A stretch of 64,000 nt of DNA, taken from Roseivirga sp. 4D4. Its GTDB lineage: Bacteria; Bacteroidota; Bacteroidia; Cytophagales; Cyclobacteriaceae. The notes under the pieces were generated by a model. It was not told the DNA's origin and did not search any database. It saw only the letters and a list, made by a program, of their open reading frames with translations. Shown piece after piece: positions 34,141-43,203 of the stretch. The translations under genes were made by a program, and so were the position numbers. The DNA is taken from the NCBI RefSeq assembly GCF_001747095.1, contig NZ_MDGP01000001.1:3517001-3581000 (forward strand), in the 5' to 3' direction. The first letter of the stretch is position 1. Each line of letters starts with the position of its first letter.

Positions 34141-35202
34141 CTAGAAATTATAGAGGTCTCCACCACTGCTGTCTTCAGATGCTCCCGTGACTGATGATAA
34201 GCAATTGGGCTCATCCAAATATCTGAGTAGACCTAGATAAGCGAATATCAGTGCCTCCTTAAATTCAATGGTTTGCCGATCAGGAATGAAAATGGTTGTG
34301 TCTGAATGAAGCTTTAACCTGCTGATGAAGTAATCATGAAAGGTACCTCCTCCAGTCACAAGTGTCTTGTCCGCTTGCGTTCCAGCCAGCTGTTTCCCAA
34401 TCTCCAGAGCCGCGTGTTCAGTGAAAGTACACATCTTATCTTTCAGGGAGAGGGTTGAAGAAGTTATCAAGGGTTGCCAATACTTTTGATAATCCTCCAG
34501 ACCAAGAGATTTGGGGCCTGTACTTGATAAATATGGAATCTTACTAAGGGCTTCTAGAAGCTGGTGGTCCACTATACCGCCACTTGCCATTACCCCCTTG
34601 TCGTCATAAGCGAGTTCACTTTGGTTAGCGAGTTCATTTAGGGCCATATTAAAAGGGCAAATGTCAAAGGCTATCCGAGCGTTATCTCTTTCAAAAGAAA
34701 TGTTGGCGATACCACCTAAGTTCAAACAATAAGTATACTCCGAAAATAAATCTCGGTCTCCTATGGGAACCAGAGGAGCCCCTTGACCTCCCAGAGATAC
34801 ATCCTTGGCTCTAAAATTATTAATGACGGGTAGTCCTGACTCTTCTGAAATTTTTTCTCCACTGCCTATTTGAAGTGTATATCGGTTTTCCGGCTGATGA
34901 AATATGGTATGACCATGTGAGGCAATGAAATCCACACTACTGTTGCCAATGAATATTTTTATTGTGGTACCGATGAATTGACCGAGTGAGATATCCAATT
35001 CTTGAATTTGAGGCTGACTAAAATCCACAGCATGCTTAAGGTTTTGCACTATGGTCTCAGGGTAAGCGACTGTTTCTGCTTTCTGGATCGAGAACTTCCA
35101 TTTATGATTGAGCTTTTGAAAATCAACCAATACCAGATCCAGGCCATCAAGAGATGTCCCCGACATTACACCAACAATTTTATAGTGCATTTGTGATACC
35201 AT
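34141..35202 (-). CDS. anmK: Anhydro-N-acetylmuramic acid kinase
   Basis: 353 residues. Hallmark VGVMSGTSLDGLDLVLVDF at the N-terminus (ATP phosphate loop), FIASHGHTIFHQP with the catalytic Asp region, LNLGGIANIS, and TGGGTFHDYF near the C-terminus. Recycles 1,6-anhydroMurNAc from peptidoglycan. ATG 35202 and the in-frame ATG 35190 both keep the P-loop; the first is used. The 144 bp between this gene and nhaD hold nothing recognisable. Confidence 0.95.
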   Translation of the reverse strand: MVSQMHYKIVGVMSGTSLDGLDLVLVDFQKLNHKWKFSIQKAETVAYPETIVQNLKHAVDFSQPQIQELDISLGQFIGTTIKIFIGNSSVDFIASHGHTIFHQPENRYTLQIGSGEKISEESGLPVINNFRAKDVSLGGQGAPLVPIGDRDLFSEYTYCLNLGGIANISFERDNARIAFDICPFNMALNELANQSELAYDDKGVMASGGIVDHQLLEALSKIPYLSSTGPKSLGLEDYQKYWQPLITSSTLSLKDKMCTFTEHAALEIGKQLAGTQADKTLVTGGGTFHDYFISRLKLHSDTTIFIPDRQTIEFKEALIFAYLGLLRYLDEPNCLSSVTGASEDSSGGDLYNF

Positions 35203-35211
35203 GGATGTTTA

Positions 35212-35219
35212 CAAAACTA
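35212..35219 (-). promoter_or_regulatory. -7 promoter box for anmK
   Basis: Minus strand reads TAGTTTTG, 9 nt before the first ATG of anmK (35202). It sits within the 48-bp anmK/coaX divergent gap. Confidence 0.5.
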
Positions 35220-35250
35220 AACTTTTCGTTATAATTGCGGTTCATTTGCT

Positions 35251-35964
35251 ATGAATCTCGTAATCGATTTTGGAAACACCAATATTAAATGTGGTGTATT
35301 TGATGCTGATCAGTTGGTTAATCAATTGACATTTTCGGATGTCAGTGAAGCCAGAACCTTCATCACTCGTGATATATACTTCCAAATCGGTGTGTGTTCT
35401 GTAAATCAAAGTAGAGAAGAGATAGTAGGGGATATCCCTGAGCTTGAAAATGCTCTCTTCTTGTCTCCCGACACCCCATCACCACTCGAAATTGACTATG
35501 ACACCCCTCTAACACTAGGGATGGACAGATTGGCTGCCGCTATTGGGGCTTTTACACTTTTTTCTGAGCAACCACTAATGGTTATTGATGTAGGTACTTG
35601 TATTACATATGATTTTGTCAATAAGGGAGTCTATAAGGGAGGCATCATTAGTCCCGGTGTTGAGCTCAGGTACAAGTCAATGAATGACTATACTAAGAAC
35701 TTGCCGTTGTTGAATCAAAGGGAAGCTTCAACGCTTATTGGCAAGTCAACTGAGCAAAGTATGGTGAGCGGAGTAATCAACGGAATCGTTGGAGAAATTG
35801 AGTCGCACATCTCACAATTTATGTTAAATAATGCTGATTTAAAGGTGATTATGACCGGTGGCGGGGCCAAAATATTTGAATCTAAAATAAAATCTGACAT
35901 CTTTGTAGCCCTCGAAATTGTGCTCGTTGGATTGAATCGTGTTTTGGAATATAATGTGGAGTAA
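35251..35964 (+). CDS. coaX: Type III pantothenate kinase (first copy)
   Basis: 237 residues. N-terminal phosphate motif LVIDFGNTNIKCGVFD, central GMDRLAAAIGA and MVIDVGTCITYDFV, and GGIISPGVELRYKSMN, ending MTGGGAKIF. The length (~240) and the missing middle insertion match the short Bacteroidota form. Phosphorylates pantothenate, first step to CoA. A second, different CoaX runs off the right edge at 63363-64000. The next gene starts 10 bp before this stop. Confidence 0.93.
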   Translation: MNLVIDFGNTNIKCGVFDADQLVNQLTFSDVSEARTFITRDIYFQIGVCSVNQSREEIVGDIPELENALFLSPDTPSPLEIDYDTPLTLGMDRLAAAIGAFTLFSEQPLMVIDVGTCITYDFVNKGVYKGGIISPGVELRYKSMNDYTKNLPLLNQREASTLIGKSTEQSMVSGVINGIVGEIESHISQFMLNNADLKVIMTGGGAKIFESKIKSDIFVALEIVLVGLNRVLEYNVE

Positions 35965-37249
35965 AATCAGAATTTCATTAGCTCTTATCTCGAGCTTATT
36001 TTTGTTTAATGAGGCTACTGCTCAGTACGATCAGTCGAGTTATTCAATCATTGGTCTTGGTTCTGTCAACTGGGGTGGCTACTCGCACAATGCTGCAATG
36101 GGAGGCTTTGGAGTTTCTTATGGTGACAGGCTCTTTCTAAACAACGGTCTAAACCCTGCGCTTGGTGCCCTGAACCTTGAGTCCGTTTTTCAAATGGGGG
36201 GTGCTATTGATGGGCGTCAATTTACTCAGGGGCAAACAAGAAATAACTCAACTACAGGCGGTTTCAAAGATTTTGGTTTAAACCTTCCAATCAAACTTGG
36301 CAAATGGAATAGTGGGTTGAGCCTTAGTCCTTATAGCGCGGTTAATTATGGTTTTGTCAATAGAGATGAAGGAGGAGGGCCCGAGGGTTCGACAACCGTG
36401 GTGGAAGTGTCTGGGACCGGTGGAATAGACAAACTTTCCTGGACCAACTCCTTTAGACTGAAAAACCTTTTACTTGGTATTGACGCTCAATTCCTATTTG
36501 GTTCAATTCAAAAAGAAGATCTATTCTTTTTAGAAGGCATAAGCCAGGGCGGTTTTGGAAACTCGGCAGTGGCCCGAAGAAAAAGCTTTCACAATCTGTC
36601 TTTTGGTTTAGGAGCGGTATATCAATTACCACTAAAAGAGGGATCAAGATTAAATATTGGCGGTTTTTATCATCCTGAAATTAAGATGAGACAAAATACG
36701 CTTGCAACCTTTGAAAACCAGACACAGAACGGTGTAGCCTTTAGCACTGATACTTTGGTTTTTGATGAGGCAGATAAAAAGACGGTGCTCGTTCCACAGA
36801 AATTCGGCTTTGGAATTTCTTATGAGAAGATTCGTGCGCTTACCATTGGCTTAGACTTTCTTTCTCAAGATTGGTCGGCTTACCGAGATGAAGACGGTGC
36901 TGTTGACAATGCCTATGGAAATTCTTACCGAATGGTGCTTGGCGGAAGCTTTGTACCCAACAGTGAAGCAAGAACCAAACTCTTAAGTTTAACTACCTTT
37001 AGGTTTGGATTTCATTACGAACAGACTCCTTTTTTGGTCAATAACGAAACGATTGACGATATTGGGGTCAGTTTAGGTGCATCGTTCCCATTGAACGCGT
37101 TTTGGGGACAAGCCCATTTGAACTTCGGTGCTACTATTGGAAGAAGGGGAAGTGTCTCCAATAGTTTGGTAAGAGAGAATTACTTCAAAATCCATTTTGG
37201 ATTTAGCTTACAGGATGTTACCTGGTTTACTAGACAAAGATTTAACTAA
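35954..37249 (+). CDS. Outer-membrane beta-barrel protein, secreted
   Basis: 431 residues from ATG 35954; a GTG at 35939 is in frame but would spoil the signal peptide IRISLALISSLFLFNEATAQ. The mature N-terminus YDQSSYSIIGLGSVNWGGYSHNA with many Gly and aromatic residues, repeated strand patterns and a terminal FKIHFGFSLQDVTWF suggest a FadL/OmpP1-like or PorV-like barrel. No trans-acting motif found. It sits between coaX and a secreted TPR protein, an arrangement I recall as conserved. Confidence 0.78.
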   Translation: MWSKIRISLALISSLFLFNEATAQYDQSSYSIIGLGSVNWGGYSHNAAMGGFGVSYGDRLFLNNGLNPALGALNLESVFQMGGAIDGRQFTQGQTRNNSTTGGFKDFGLNLPIKLGKWNSGLSLSPYSAVNYGFVNRDEGGGPEGSTTVVEVSGTGGIDKLSWTNSFRLKNLLLGIDAQFLFGSIQKEDLFFLEGISQGGFGNSAVARRKSFHNLSFGLGAVYQLPLKEGSRLNIGGFYHPEIKMRQNTLATFENQTQNGVAFSTDTLVFDEADKKTVLVPQKFGFGISYEKIRALTIGLDFLSQDWSAYRDEDGAVDNAYGNSYRMVLGGSFVPNSEARTKLLSLTTFRFGFHYEQTPFLVNNETIDDIGVSLGASFPLNAFWGQAHLNFGATIGRRGSVSNSLVRENYFKIHFGFSLQDVTWFTRQRFN

Positions 37250-37261
37250 ACTACTATTACT

Positions 37262-38584
37262 ATGAGATTTAAAGCTCTTCTATTGACTGCCATGCTGGCT
37301 TTGTGTACTACAGCACAAGCACAGTTCTTTTGGCCTGAAAATCCAGAGCAAAGGTCAGATGCCCAGACTTTGTGGACGTTGTTTGACGACACGTATGGTC
37401 AGGGCGACTATGAGGCTGCCAAGCCTTATCTGGAGCAAATTGTTGAAAAGTATCCAACCTTAAGTACTGCTGTTTATATCAATGCCATTAAGGTTTGGAA
37501 AGATACTTACAAGAACGAAAAAGATGCTCAATTGAAATCGGCAGCTGCTGACAGGATCATGGAGCTGTATGAATTGAGATATAAGAACTTTCCTGATGAA
37601 AAAGCAAAGGTTATAGACAGACAAGCCATTGATGCTTTTCAATATTACTATAAGCTAAAGCCAAAGACGCAGGAGTTATTGGATCTTTTTTCTGAGGCAT
37701 ATACTATCAAGGGCAATAATGCCTATTACCCATTGGGTAGATACTATATGAATATCGCAGCATTAGCCTATACCAGAAATACAGGCATCTCTGACGATGA
37801 AATTTTGAAAATCTATGACACTTGCACGCGTCACATCGATTTCCAGACAGCAAAAGCTAAATCAGAAAATAAGAGCCTAAAAAGATATGTAGCAATTAAA
37901 GAGTTTATCGACAAAAAGTTGGTAGATCTTAACCTAATCGATTGCGAATTCATCGTTGAGAAACTAGTACCTGAATTCGAGCAAAATCCAAATGATGCCG
38001 AGCTAGCCAATAAAATTTTCGTGTATGCCTACGAAGGTGGTTGTACAGATGCAGAGTGGTTTGTTACTGCGGCAGAAAGAGTGTTTGAAAGTGATCCACA
38101 ATATGGTGTTGGATATTTACTTGGCGCGAAATTTGGAGCTGAGAAGAACTTTGACAAGTCTAAGGATTATTTCATGCGAGCGGCAGAAGTAACTGATGAC
38201 AATACAGATAAGGCCAAAGCGATCAAACAAGTTGCGGTAACCGAAAGAATTCAAAAGAATTACAAAGAAGCTCAGAAGTATGCGATGCAGGCAGCTGAAG
38301 TTGACCCAACTTTGAAAGAAGAGATGTTCACGCTAATCGGTGACATGATTATGGGTAGCTTGGAATGTGACGCTAAGAAGAGCCAGGTAGATGATAGAGC
38401 TCGATATATTCTTGCATACGATTATTACATGCGAGGAGGCAACTCAGTGAAAGCAAACGCAGCTAGTGAGCAATTCCCTACAATGGGAGATATCTTTACC
38501 GCTAATAAAGAAGAAGGTCAGTCCGTATTTGTTGGCTGCTGGATTCAGCAAAACGTTAAGCTTAAGAAGAGACCAGATCAATAA
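37262..38584 (+). CDS. Secreted TPR-repeat protein
   Basis: 440 residues. Signal peptide RFKALLLTAMLALCTTAQAQ, then helical pairs: WTLFDDTYGQGDYEAAKPYLEQIVEKYP (first repeat, quoted in part), DAELANKIFVYAYEGGC, YLLGAKFGAEKNFDKSKDYFM and ITERIQKNYKEAQKYAM-like units; six or more TPR/SEL-like units overall. Probably a periplasmic assembly factor. The hairpin at 38603-38638 follows. Confidence 0.85.
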   Translation: MRFKALLLTAMLALCTTAQAQFFWPENPEQRSDAQTLWTLFDDTYGQGDYEAAKPYLEQIVEKYPTLSTAVYINAIKVWKDTYKNEKDAQLKSAAADRIMELYELRYKNFPDEKAKVIDRQAIDAFQYYYKLKPKTQELLDLFSEAYTIKGNNAYYPLGRYYMNIAALAYTRNTGISDDEILKIYDTCTRHIDFQTAKAKSENKSLKRYVAIKEFIDKKLVDLNLIDCEFIVEKLVPEFEQNPNDAELANKIFVYAYEGGCTDAEWFVTAAERVFESDPQYGVGYLLGAKFGAEKNFDKSKDYFMRAAEVTDDNTDKAKAIKQVAVTERIQKNYKEAQKYAMQAAEVDPTLKEEMFTLIGDMIMGSLECDAKKSQVDDRARYILAYDYYMRGGNSVKANAASEQFPTMGDIFTANKEEGQSVFVGCWIQQNVKLKKRPDQ

Positions 38585-38602
38585 GAATTAAATCAAAGTA
38601 TT

Positions 38603-38638
38603 AAAACGGTCTTCTTCGATTTCGGAGAAGACCGTTTT
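38603..38638 (+). terminator. Hairpin after the TPR gene (possible terminator or attenuator)
   Basis: AAAACGGTCTTCT (38603-38615) pairs perfectly over 13 bp with AGAAGACCGTTTT (38626-38638). Only a 4-T run is inside the stem and none follows, so termination may be partial. It stands 7 bp before the lptC start and could tune expression of the downstream half of the envelope operon. Confidence 0.65.
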
Positions 38639-38644
38639 ACTTAA

Positions 38645-39187
38645 ATGAATAAGCTTTTAAAATATTACCCTTTTATCATACTGGTATTCCTGATAAGTTC
38701 CTGCTTTTCTGATGATCAAAAGTTGTCGGAAATGGAAGAGTATACCGGTCCTCTCTTTGAATCCGACAATGTGGAGATCAATCTGAGTCAATCTACCATT
38801 ACCAAGGTTATTATGAAGGGTAAGAAGCAGCTTCAGCATCAAAACGGAGACATTGAATTTCCTGAAGGTATAGAGGTAACTTTTTTTGATGAGCTTGGTG
38901 AAAAAACATCTATTCTAACGGCTCAAAAAGGATTTAAATCGGCTAAAGAAAATGTCTATCGAGCGAATGGTGACGTAGTGGTTAGAAACTTAAAGAAGCA
39001 AGAGACCCTAAGAACTGAAGAGTTGTTTTGGAATCCTGAAACCGAAAAAATCTATACCAACAAGTTTGTTACCGTACAAACACCAAGAGAACTTATTCAG
39101 GCCGAAGGATTAACTGCCCCTCAAGACTTTTCTACCTACGAGTTCACAAAGGCAAAAGAGGGTAAATTCGAAATACAAGAGAATTGA
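38645..39187 (+). CDS. lptC: LptC-like LPS export protein, lipoprotein type
   Basis: 180 residues. N-terminal helix ending in a lipobox-like LISSC (Cys20) and a periplasmic beta-jellyroll: MEEYTGPLFESDNVEI, GKKQLQHQNGDIEFPEGIEVTFF-type strands, then ENVYRANGDVVVRNLKKQETLRTEELFWNP. Strand order and the conserved P-x-GI-x-V pattern match the LptC/YrbK family that carries LPS from the LptB2FG complex to LptA. Bacteroidota versions are lipid-anchored rather than helix-anchored. Overlaps the next gene by 4 bp (TTGA). Confidence 0.85.
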   Translation: MNKLLKYYPFIILVFLISSCFSDDQKLSEMEEYTGPLFESDNVEINLSQSTITKVIMKGKKQLQHQNGDIEFPEGIEVTFFDELGEKTSILTAQKGFKSAKENVYRANGDVVVRNLKKQETLRTEELFWNPETEKIYTNKFVTVQTPRELIQAEGLTAPQDFSTYEFTKAKEGKFEIQEN

Positions 39188-39405
39188 AGAATCTAGGAGA
39201 TACCATTATATTTTCATTGACTGTTGTCACTTTCATTATTGGAGTACACCAGACTATGACATTCGGCATCGGTTATGCCTACTTCATTTTCATGCTCTCC
39301 ATGGGATTGTTATTTTTATATAGATATCGCATTGCCAAACGAAAAGAGAAGGAAAAGTTGGAAGAGGCTAAAAAAACAAAGTCAAAAAGAGCTAAGAAAC
39401 GTTAA
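39184..39405 (+). CDS. Small two-helix membrane protein between lptC and corC-like genes
   Basis: 73 residues from a TTG start overlapping the lptC stop. Two hydrophobic helices (TIIFSLTVVTFIIGVHQTM and YAYFIFMLSMGLLFLYRY) and a strongly basic tail (KRKEKEKLEEAKKTKSKRAKKR-like, quoted up to 20 here as KEKEKLEEAKKTKSKRAK). Stop overlaps the next ATG (TAATG). Position suggests a fixed accessory of the lptC - corC unit; function unknown. Confidence 0.75.
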   Translation: MKNLGDTIIFSLTVVTFIIGVHQTMTFGIGYAYFIFMLSMGLLFLYRYRIAKRKEKEKLEEAKKTKSKRAKKR

Positions 39406-40673
39406 TGGATCCCACTCAGTTAACGATCATTCTGATATGCCTGGTGTTTTCAGCATTTTTTTCAGGAGCTGAAATCGCCTTCGTCAGTGCTAGTAAACTG
39501 CAAATTGAACTTCAAGGTCAGCAAGGAAAATTAGGGGGAAGAATACTCTCTTTCTTTACCAGAAAGCCCTCAAGGTTAATCAATACGGCATTAGTGGGTA
39601 ATACCATCGCCTTGGTGATTTACGGTATTTATATGGCTTTCTTGCTGGAGCCATGGATTGCCGAACGATTGCCCGAATCAATTAATACTACAAGTACAGT
39701 AGTCGTTTCTCAAACTATCTTGTCCACTATTATAGTATTGGTCACTGCTGAGTTTACACCCAAGAGTATTTTTCTCATTAACCCGAATAGTCTTCTGAAT
39801 ATCCTATCAGTACCCCTGATTGTCGTTTTTGGGCTGATGTTTCCCTTTGTTTGGGTGATTGAGCAAATGTCTAGGTTTATCATCATTTATGTGCTGAGAC
39901 AGAAATATGAAGAAGACCGTCAGGTTTTTGGCTTGACTGACCTTGGCAATTACATCAAGCGTAACACGCACGAGGATGTTAAGAAAGCGAAGATCGAAGT
40001 AGACACAAAGATTTTTAACAATGCACTGGAGTTCAAAACCGTAAGGGTTCGCGAGTGCATGATTCCCAGAACGGAGATTTCAGCAGTGGATGTTGAAGAC
40101 GATATTGAGGAACTTAAGAAAGAGTTTCTTGATAGTAGCCACACTAAAGTGTTAGTACATAAAGGCAACATTGATGAAATTATAGGCTATTGTCATGTAC
40201 TAGAGCTCTTCAAAAAGCCTCAGGACATTGAGAGTATTCTGACGCCAATACTGATCGTTCCAGAAACTATGCTGGCCAACGAATTGATGATCCAGTTTAT
40301 TCAGGAAAGAAAGAGCCTTGCACTGGTAGTAGATGAATTTGGTGGCACCTCAGGTATTGTGAGCCTTGAAGATGTAATAGAAGAGATCTTTGGAGAGATT
40401 CAAGACGAGCATGATGAAGATGAAGATTGGGTAGAGGTACAACTGGAGGAGAACAAATTCAGGCTCAGTGCCAGGCATGAAATAGACTACCTCAATGATA
40501 CTTATGAGTGGGATATTCCAGAAGGTGAATATGACACTTTGGGGGGCTTCATTCTATCCATTACCGAAGATATTCCAGAAGTTGGAGACATCATTGATTA
40601 TCCGCCATTTGAGGTAAAAATTGAGACAATGGAAGATGCCAGAATCGATAATGTCTTGTTCACCATCAAATAA
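39405..40673 (+). CDS. CNNM/HlyC/CorC family transporter-like protein
   Basis: 422 residues. DUF21 domain (SAFFSGAEIAFVSASKLQ, AEFTPKSIFLINPNSLL), CBS pair with RECMIPRTEISAVDVEDD and LVVDEFGGTSGIVSLEDVIEE, and a C-terminal CorC/HlyC domain with LGGFILSI. A paralogue of GldE at 11597-12931; the genomic setting here is envelope biogenesis rather than gliding. Probably Mg2+ related ion homeostasis. Confidence 0.9.
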   Translation: MDPTQLTIILICLVFSAFFSGAEIAFVSASKLQIELQGQQGKLGGRILSFFTRKPSRLINTALVGNTIALVIYGIYMAFLLEPWIAERLPESINTTSTVVVSQTILSTIIVLVTAEFTPKSIFLINPNSLLNILSVPLIVVFGLMFPFVWVIEQMSRFIIIYVLRQKYEEDRQVFGLTDLGNYIKRNTHEDVKKAKIEVDTKIFNNALEFKTVRVRECMIPRTEISAVDVEDDIEELKKEFLDSSHTKVLVHKGNIDEIIGYCHVLELFKKPQDIESILTPILIVPETMLANELMIQFIQERKSLALVVDEFGGTSGIVSLEDVIEEIFGEIQDEHDEDEDWVEVQLEENKFRLSARHEIDYLNDTYEWDIPEGEYDTLGGFILSITEDIPEVGDIIDYPPFEVKIETMEDARIDNVLFTIK

Positions 40674-40716
40674 CACGGAGGCATCTGATTTTTAGGCAGT
40701 TTTGTCCCCTTTTTCC

Positions 40717-40748
40717 TTTGATTTTAGGCCATAATTCCGTTATGTTTG
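40717..40748 (+). promoter_or_regulatory. Promoter for ppiD with -33 and -7 elements
   Basis: TTTG at 40717-40720, a 20-bp spacer, then TATGTTTG at 40741-40748. This is the fullest match to the Bacteroidota TTTG / TAnnTTTG promoter in the window. It gives a ~17-nt leader before the ATG at 40770. Confidence 0.7.
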
Positions 40749-40769
40749 CGCCTGTTTAAAAAATAACCG

Positions 40770-42869
40770 ATGGCAATAATTAATACGCTTCGTGAGAAAA
40801 TGGGAAAACTACTGATCGTGGTAGTTGGATTGTCAATTGTGGCTTTCGTCTTAGGCGACCTTTTAGGCCAGAATTCGACATTGCTTGGGAATGGTAGAAA
40901 TGTAGGGGAGATTGACGGTGAAGAGATCACTCAGGAGAGCTTTGCTACTATGGTCCAAAACGCACAGAGAAACTCTGGCTACCCATCTGGCAACCCGCAA
41001 ATCATGCAGTTCTTAAGAGATCAGGTATGGAATAGCATCATTGCTGATGTAGCTTACTCAAATAAATTGGATGAATTAGGTTTAGAGATAGGTCCTAATG
41101 AAAGAATCGACATGGTTCAAGGACGAAATCTTTCGCCTGAAATGAGCAACTTCTTCTTGCAGAGAATTGGATCAAACGATCCAGCATCTATCAAACAATA
41201 TTTAGCAAGTATTCAGTTCGATCAGAACGAACAATACCTATTCGCTTCTTATGAGCGCAACGCCATTATTCAGAGAACCATCCAGAAGTTTGAAAACCTT
41301 TTGGCCAAAACTGAATATGTAACACTTGCTGAAGCACAAAAAGCATATCAGGAGCAATTGGGCTTTAGAGCTGTCGAATACCTATCGGTACCATTCTCTA
41401 GTGTGAGCAACGATCAGATAGGTACGATTCCTGATAATGAGATCAGGGCTTACCTTGATAGCCACGAAGATGAGTTTACCGTTGAGGAGACTAGAGCGAT
41501 TGACTTCGTTTCTTTTCCTGTAATTCCTTCTTCACAAGACACTGCTTCCTACGACAGACAATTGGCTGATATTAAAGCCAGATTCGAAACTGGTGATAAT
41601 GACTCTATCTATGCGACTAGTATTACTGAACAAGGTACTGGCTTCATGGAATATGACCCAACAGCCCTACCGATTGCAGTAGCAGACCAGTTAACATCAT
41701 TGAAAGAGGGAGATATTATTGGTCCTAATTTGGAAAATGGTGTTTACACGTTGCACAAACTAACCGAAATTGTTCCTACAGATAACGAGTTTGCCAGAGC
41801 TAGCCAAATTGTATTCAATATTGCTGGTCTTTCTGCAGTGGATAAAGCTGGGGTGAGAACAAAGGCGAATGACATCCTAAGACAAATCAGAAATGGTGCC
41901 GACTTCGCTGACATGGCGAGACAGCACAGTGAAGGAGCTTACAACAATGTTGGAGGAGATGCTGGCTGGATGAAGAAAGGTGATACCAGAACGGCTGACA
42001 TTGAAGCAGCAGTATTTGGTACTACAAGAAAAGGCTTGATCAGAAGACTAGTTGAAACAGATAACAACATTTACATTGTCAGTGTAACTGAGCCTAAGAT
42101 CAAAAACAGATATAAGGTAGCTCAGGTAATTGTGGAGCTAACACCTTCTACTCAAACCATTGACGAGGTTTACAGAAAAGCAGGTCTTTTTGCTAGTGAT
42201 GTAAATAGCATTCAGGAATTTAATGACTATGCTGCTGAGAATGGTTATGCTGTTTTTAACGGTAACGGAATTGACAAGAATGCCATTTCTGTGGGCAGAC
42301 TGACAAATGCTCGTCAAGTGGTGTCGTGGTTATATGGAGAAGCATCTATAGGTGATGTAAAAGATTTTGACTTGGATGGTGAGTACGTAGTTGCAGTCTA
42401 CAGAGATAAGACAGAAGAAGGAGTACAGCCTTTAGAGGATGTAAGAATCCAGATTGCGGCCAAGCTTATGAATGAGAAGAAAGCAGAGTTCATTAAAGCT
42501 AAGATCAATGGCCTGTCTGGTACTGTAAGTGCCATGGCAACTGCTTATGGACCTGAAGCTAGCGTATACAGCAACAACTCTTTGAAGTTGGCGGATGTAA
42601 GCTTACCAAATGCTGGTGTTGCGCCTGAAGCCATAGGAGCTGCTTTTGCCTTACAAAATGTTGGTGACAAGACTAAGCCTTATGTGGTGGACAATCAGGG
42701 AGTGGTTGTACTGGAATTGAAATCAATTTCTAGTGCTGCAGAAATTGGTGATTATACATCCTACGAAAATCAAATTCTACAAGAAGCATTCGCTGCGATT
42801 CAAGGTAAGCTTAGGCAAGCCGTTATTGATCGAGTTGAAGTTGTAGACGAACGCTACAAATACTTTTAA
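40770..42869 (+). CDS. ppiD: PpiD-like peptidyl-prolyl isomerase
   Basis: 699 residues. N-terminal membrane anchor (LLIVVVGLSIVAFVLGDLL), SurA_N-type domain at ~45-200 (VGEIDGEEITQESFATM) and a parvulin domain at ~340-440 with FARASQIVFNI, GADFADMARQHSEG and GGDAGWMKKGD. A second, degenerate parvulin-like region may follow. Helps fold outer-membrane and periplasmic proteins. The promoter ahead of it and terminator after it mark an independent transcription unit at the end of the coaX-lptC run. Confidence 0.92.
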   Translation: MAIINTLREKMGKLLIVVVGLSIVAFVLGDLLGQNSTLLGNGRNVGEIDGEEITQESFATMVQNAQRNSGYPSGNPQIMQFLRDQVWNSIIADVAYSNKLDELGLEIGPNERIDMVQGRNLSPEMSNFFLQRIGSNDPASIKQYLASIQFDQNEQYLFASYERNAIIQRTIQKFENLLAKTEYVTLAEAQKAYQEQLGFRAVEYLSVPFSSVSNDQIGTIPDNEIRAYLDSHEDEFTVEETRAIDFVSFPVIPSSQDTASYDRQLADIKARFETGDNDSIYATSITEQGTGFMEYDPTALPIAVADQLTSLKEGDIIGPNLENGVYTLHKLTEIVPTDNEFARASQIVFNIAGLSAVDKAGVRTKANDILRQIRNGADFADMARQHSEGAYNNVGGDAGWMKKGDTRTADIEAAVFGTTRKGLIRRLVETDNNIYIVSVTEPKIKNRYKVAQVIVELTPSTQTIDEVYRKAGLFASDVNSIQEFNDYAAENGYAVFNGNGIDKNAISVGRLTNARQVVSWLYGEASIGDVKDFDLDGEYVVAVYRDKTEEGVQPLEDVRIQIAAKLMNEKKAEFIKAKINGLSGTVSAMATAYGPEASVYSNNSLKLADVSLPNAGVAPEAIGAAFALQNVGDKTKPYVVDNQGVVVLELKSISSAAEIGDYTSYENQILQEAFAAIQGKLRQAVIDRVEVVDERYKYF

Positions 42870-42874
42870 AAAGG

Positions 42875-42901
42875 AATCGGCCAATCGGCCGATTTTTTTT
42901 T
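42875..42901 (+). terminator. Rho-independent terminator after ppiD
   Basis: AATCGGCC (42875-42882) pairs with GGCCGATT (42887-42894) around an AATC loop, followed by a T-run to 42901. Confidence 0.9.
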
Positions 42902-42939
42902 GCGTAACTTTTTCCTGGCTATTGATGTTAACCTGATCC

Positions 42940-43203
42940 ATGAGTCAATTTACTACAGAAGAATTCAAAAGGAAGCTGGACGATATCCATGACTTCCCTA
43001 CGCTATACATGTTTAAGTTCATTGTGACGGAAGACAAGAAGAGTGCTGTAAAAGCCCTCTTTCCATCAAGTGAGTTGAACTACAAACCCTCAAGCAAGGG
43101 TAAGTATACTAGTGTTACTGCAAAAGTGATGATTCAGTCAAGTGATCATGTCATTGATGTCTACAAAGAAGCCCAAAAGATAGAAGGTATTATAGCCCTT
43201 TAA
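42940..43203 (+). CDS. DUF493 (YbeD-like) family protein
   Basis: 87 residues. Family features: DDIHDFPTLYMFKFIV (the conserved F-P-x-x-Y-x-F-K start), KYTSVTAKVMIQSSDHVIDVYKEAQKI and a C-terminal GIIAL. A small ferredoxin-like fold implicated in allosteric regulation in E. coli, unclear here. Its TAA overlaps the next start (TAATG). Confidence 0.85.
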   Translation: MSQFTTEEFKRKLDDIHDFPTLYMFKFIVTEDKKSAVKALFPSSELNYKPSSKGKYTSVTAKVMIQSSDHVIDVYKEAQKIEGIIAL

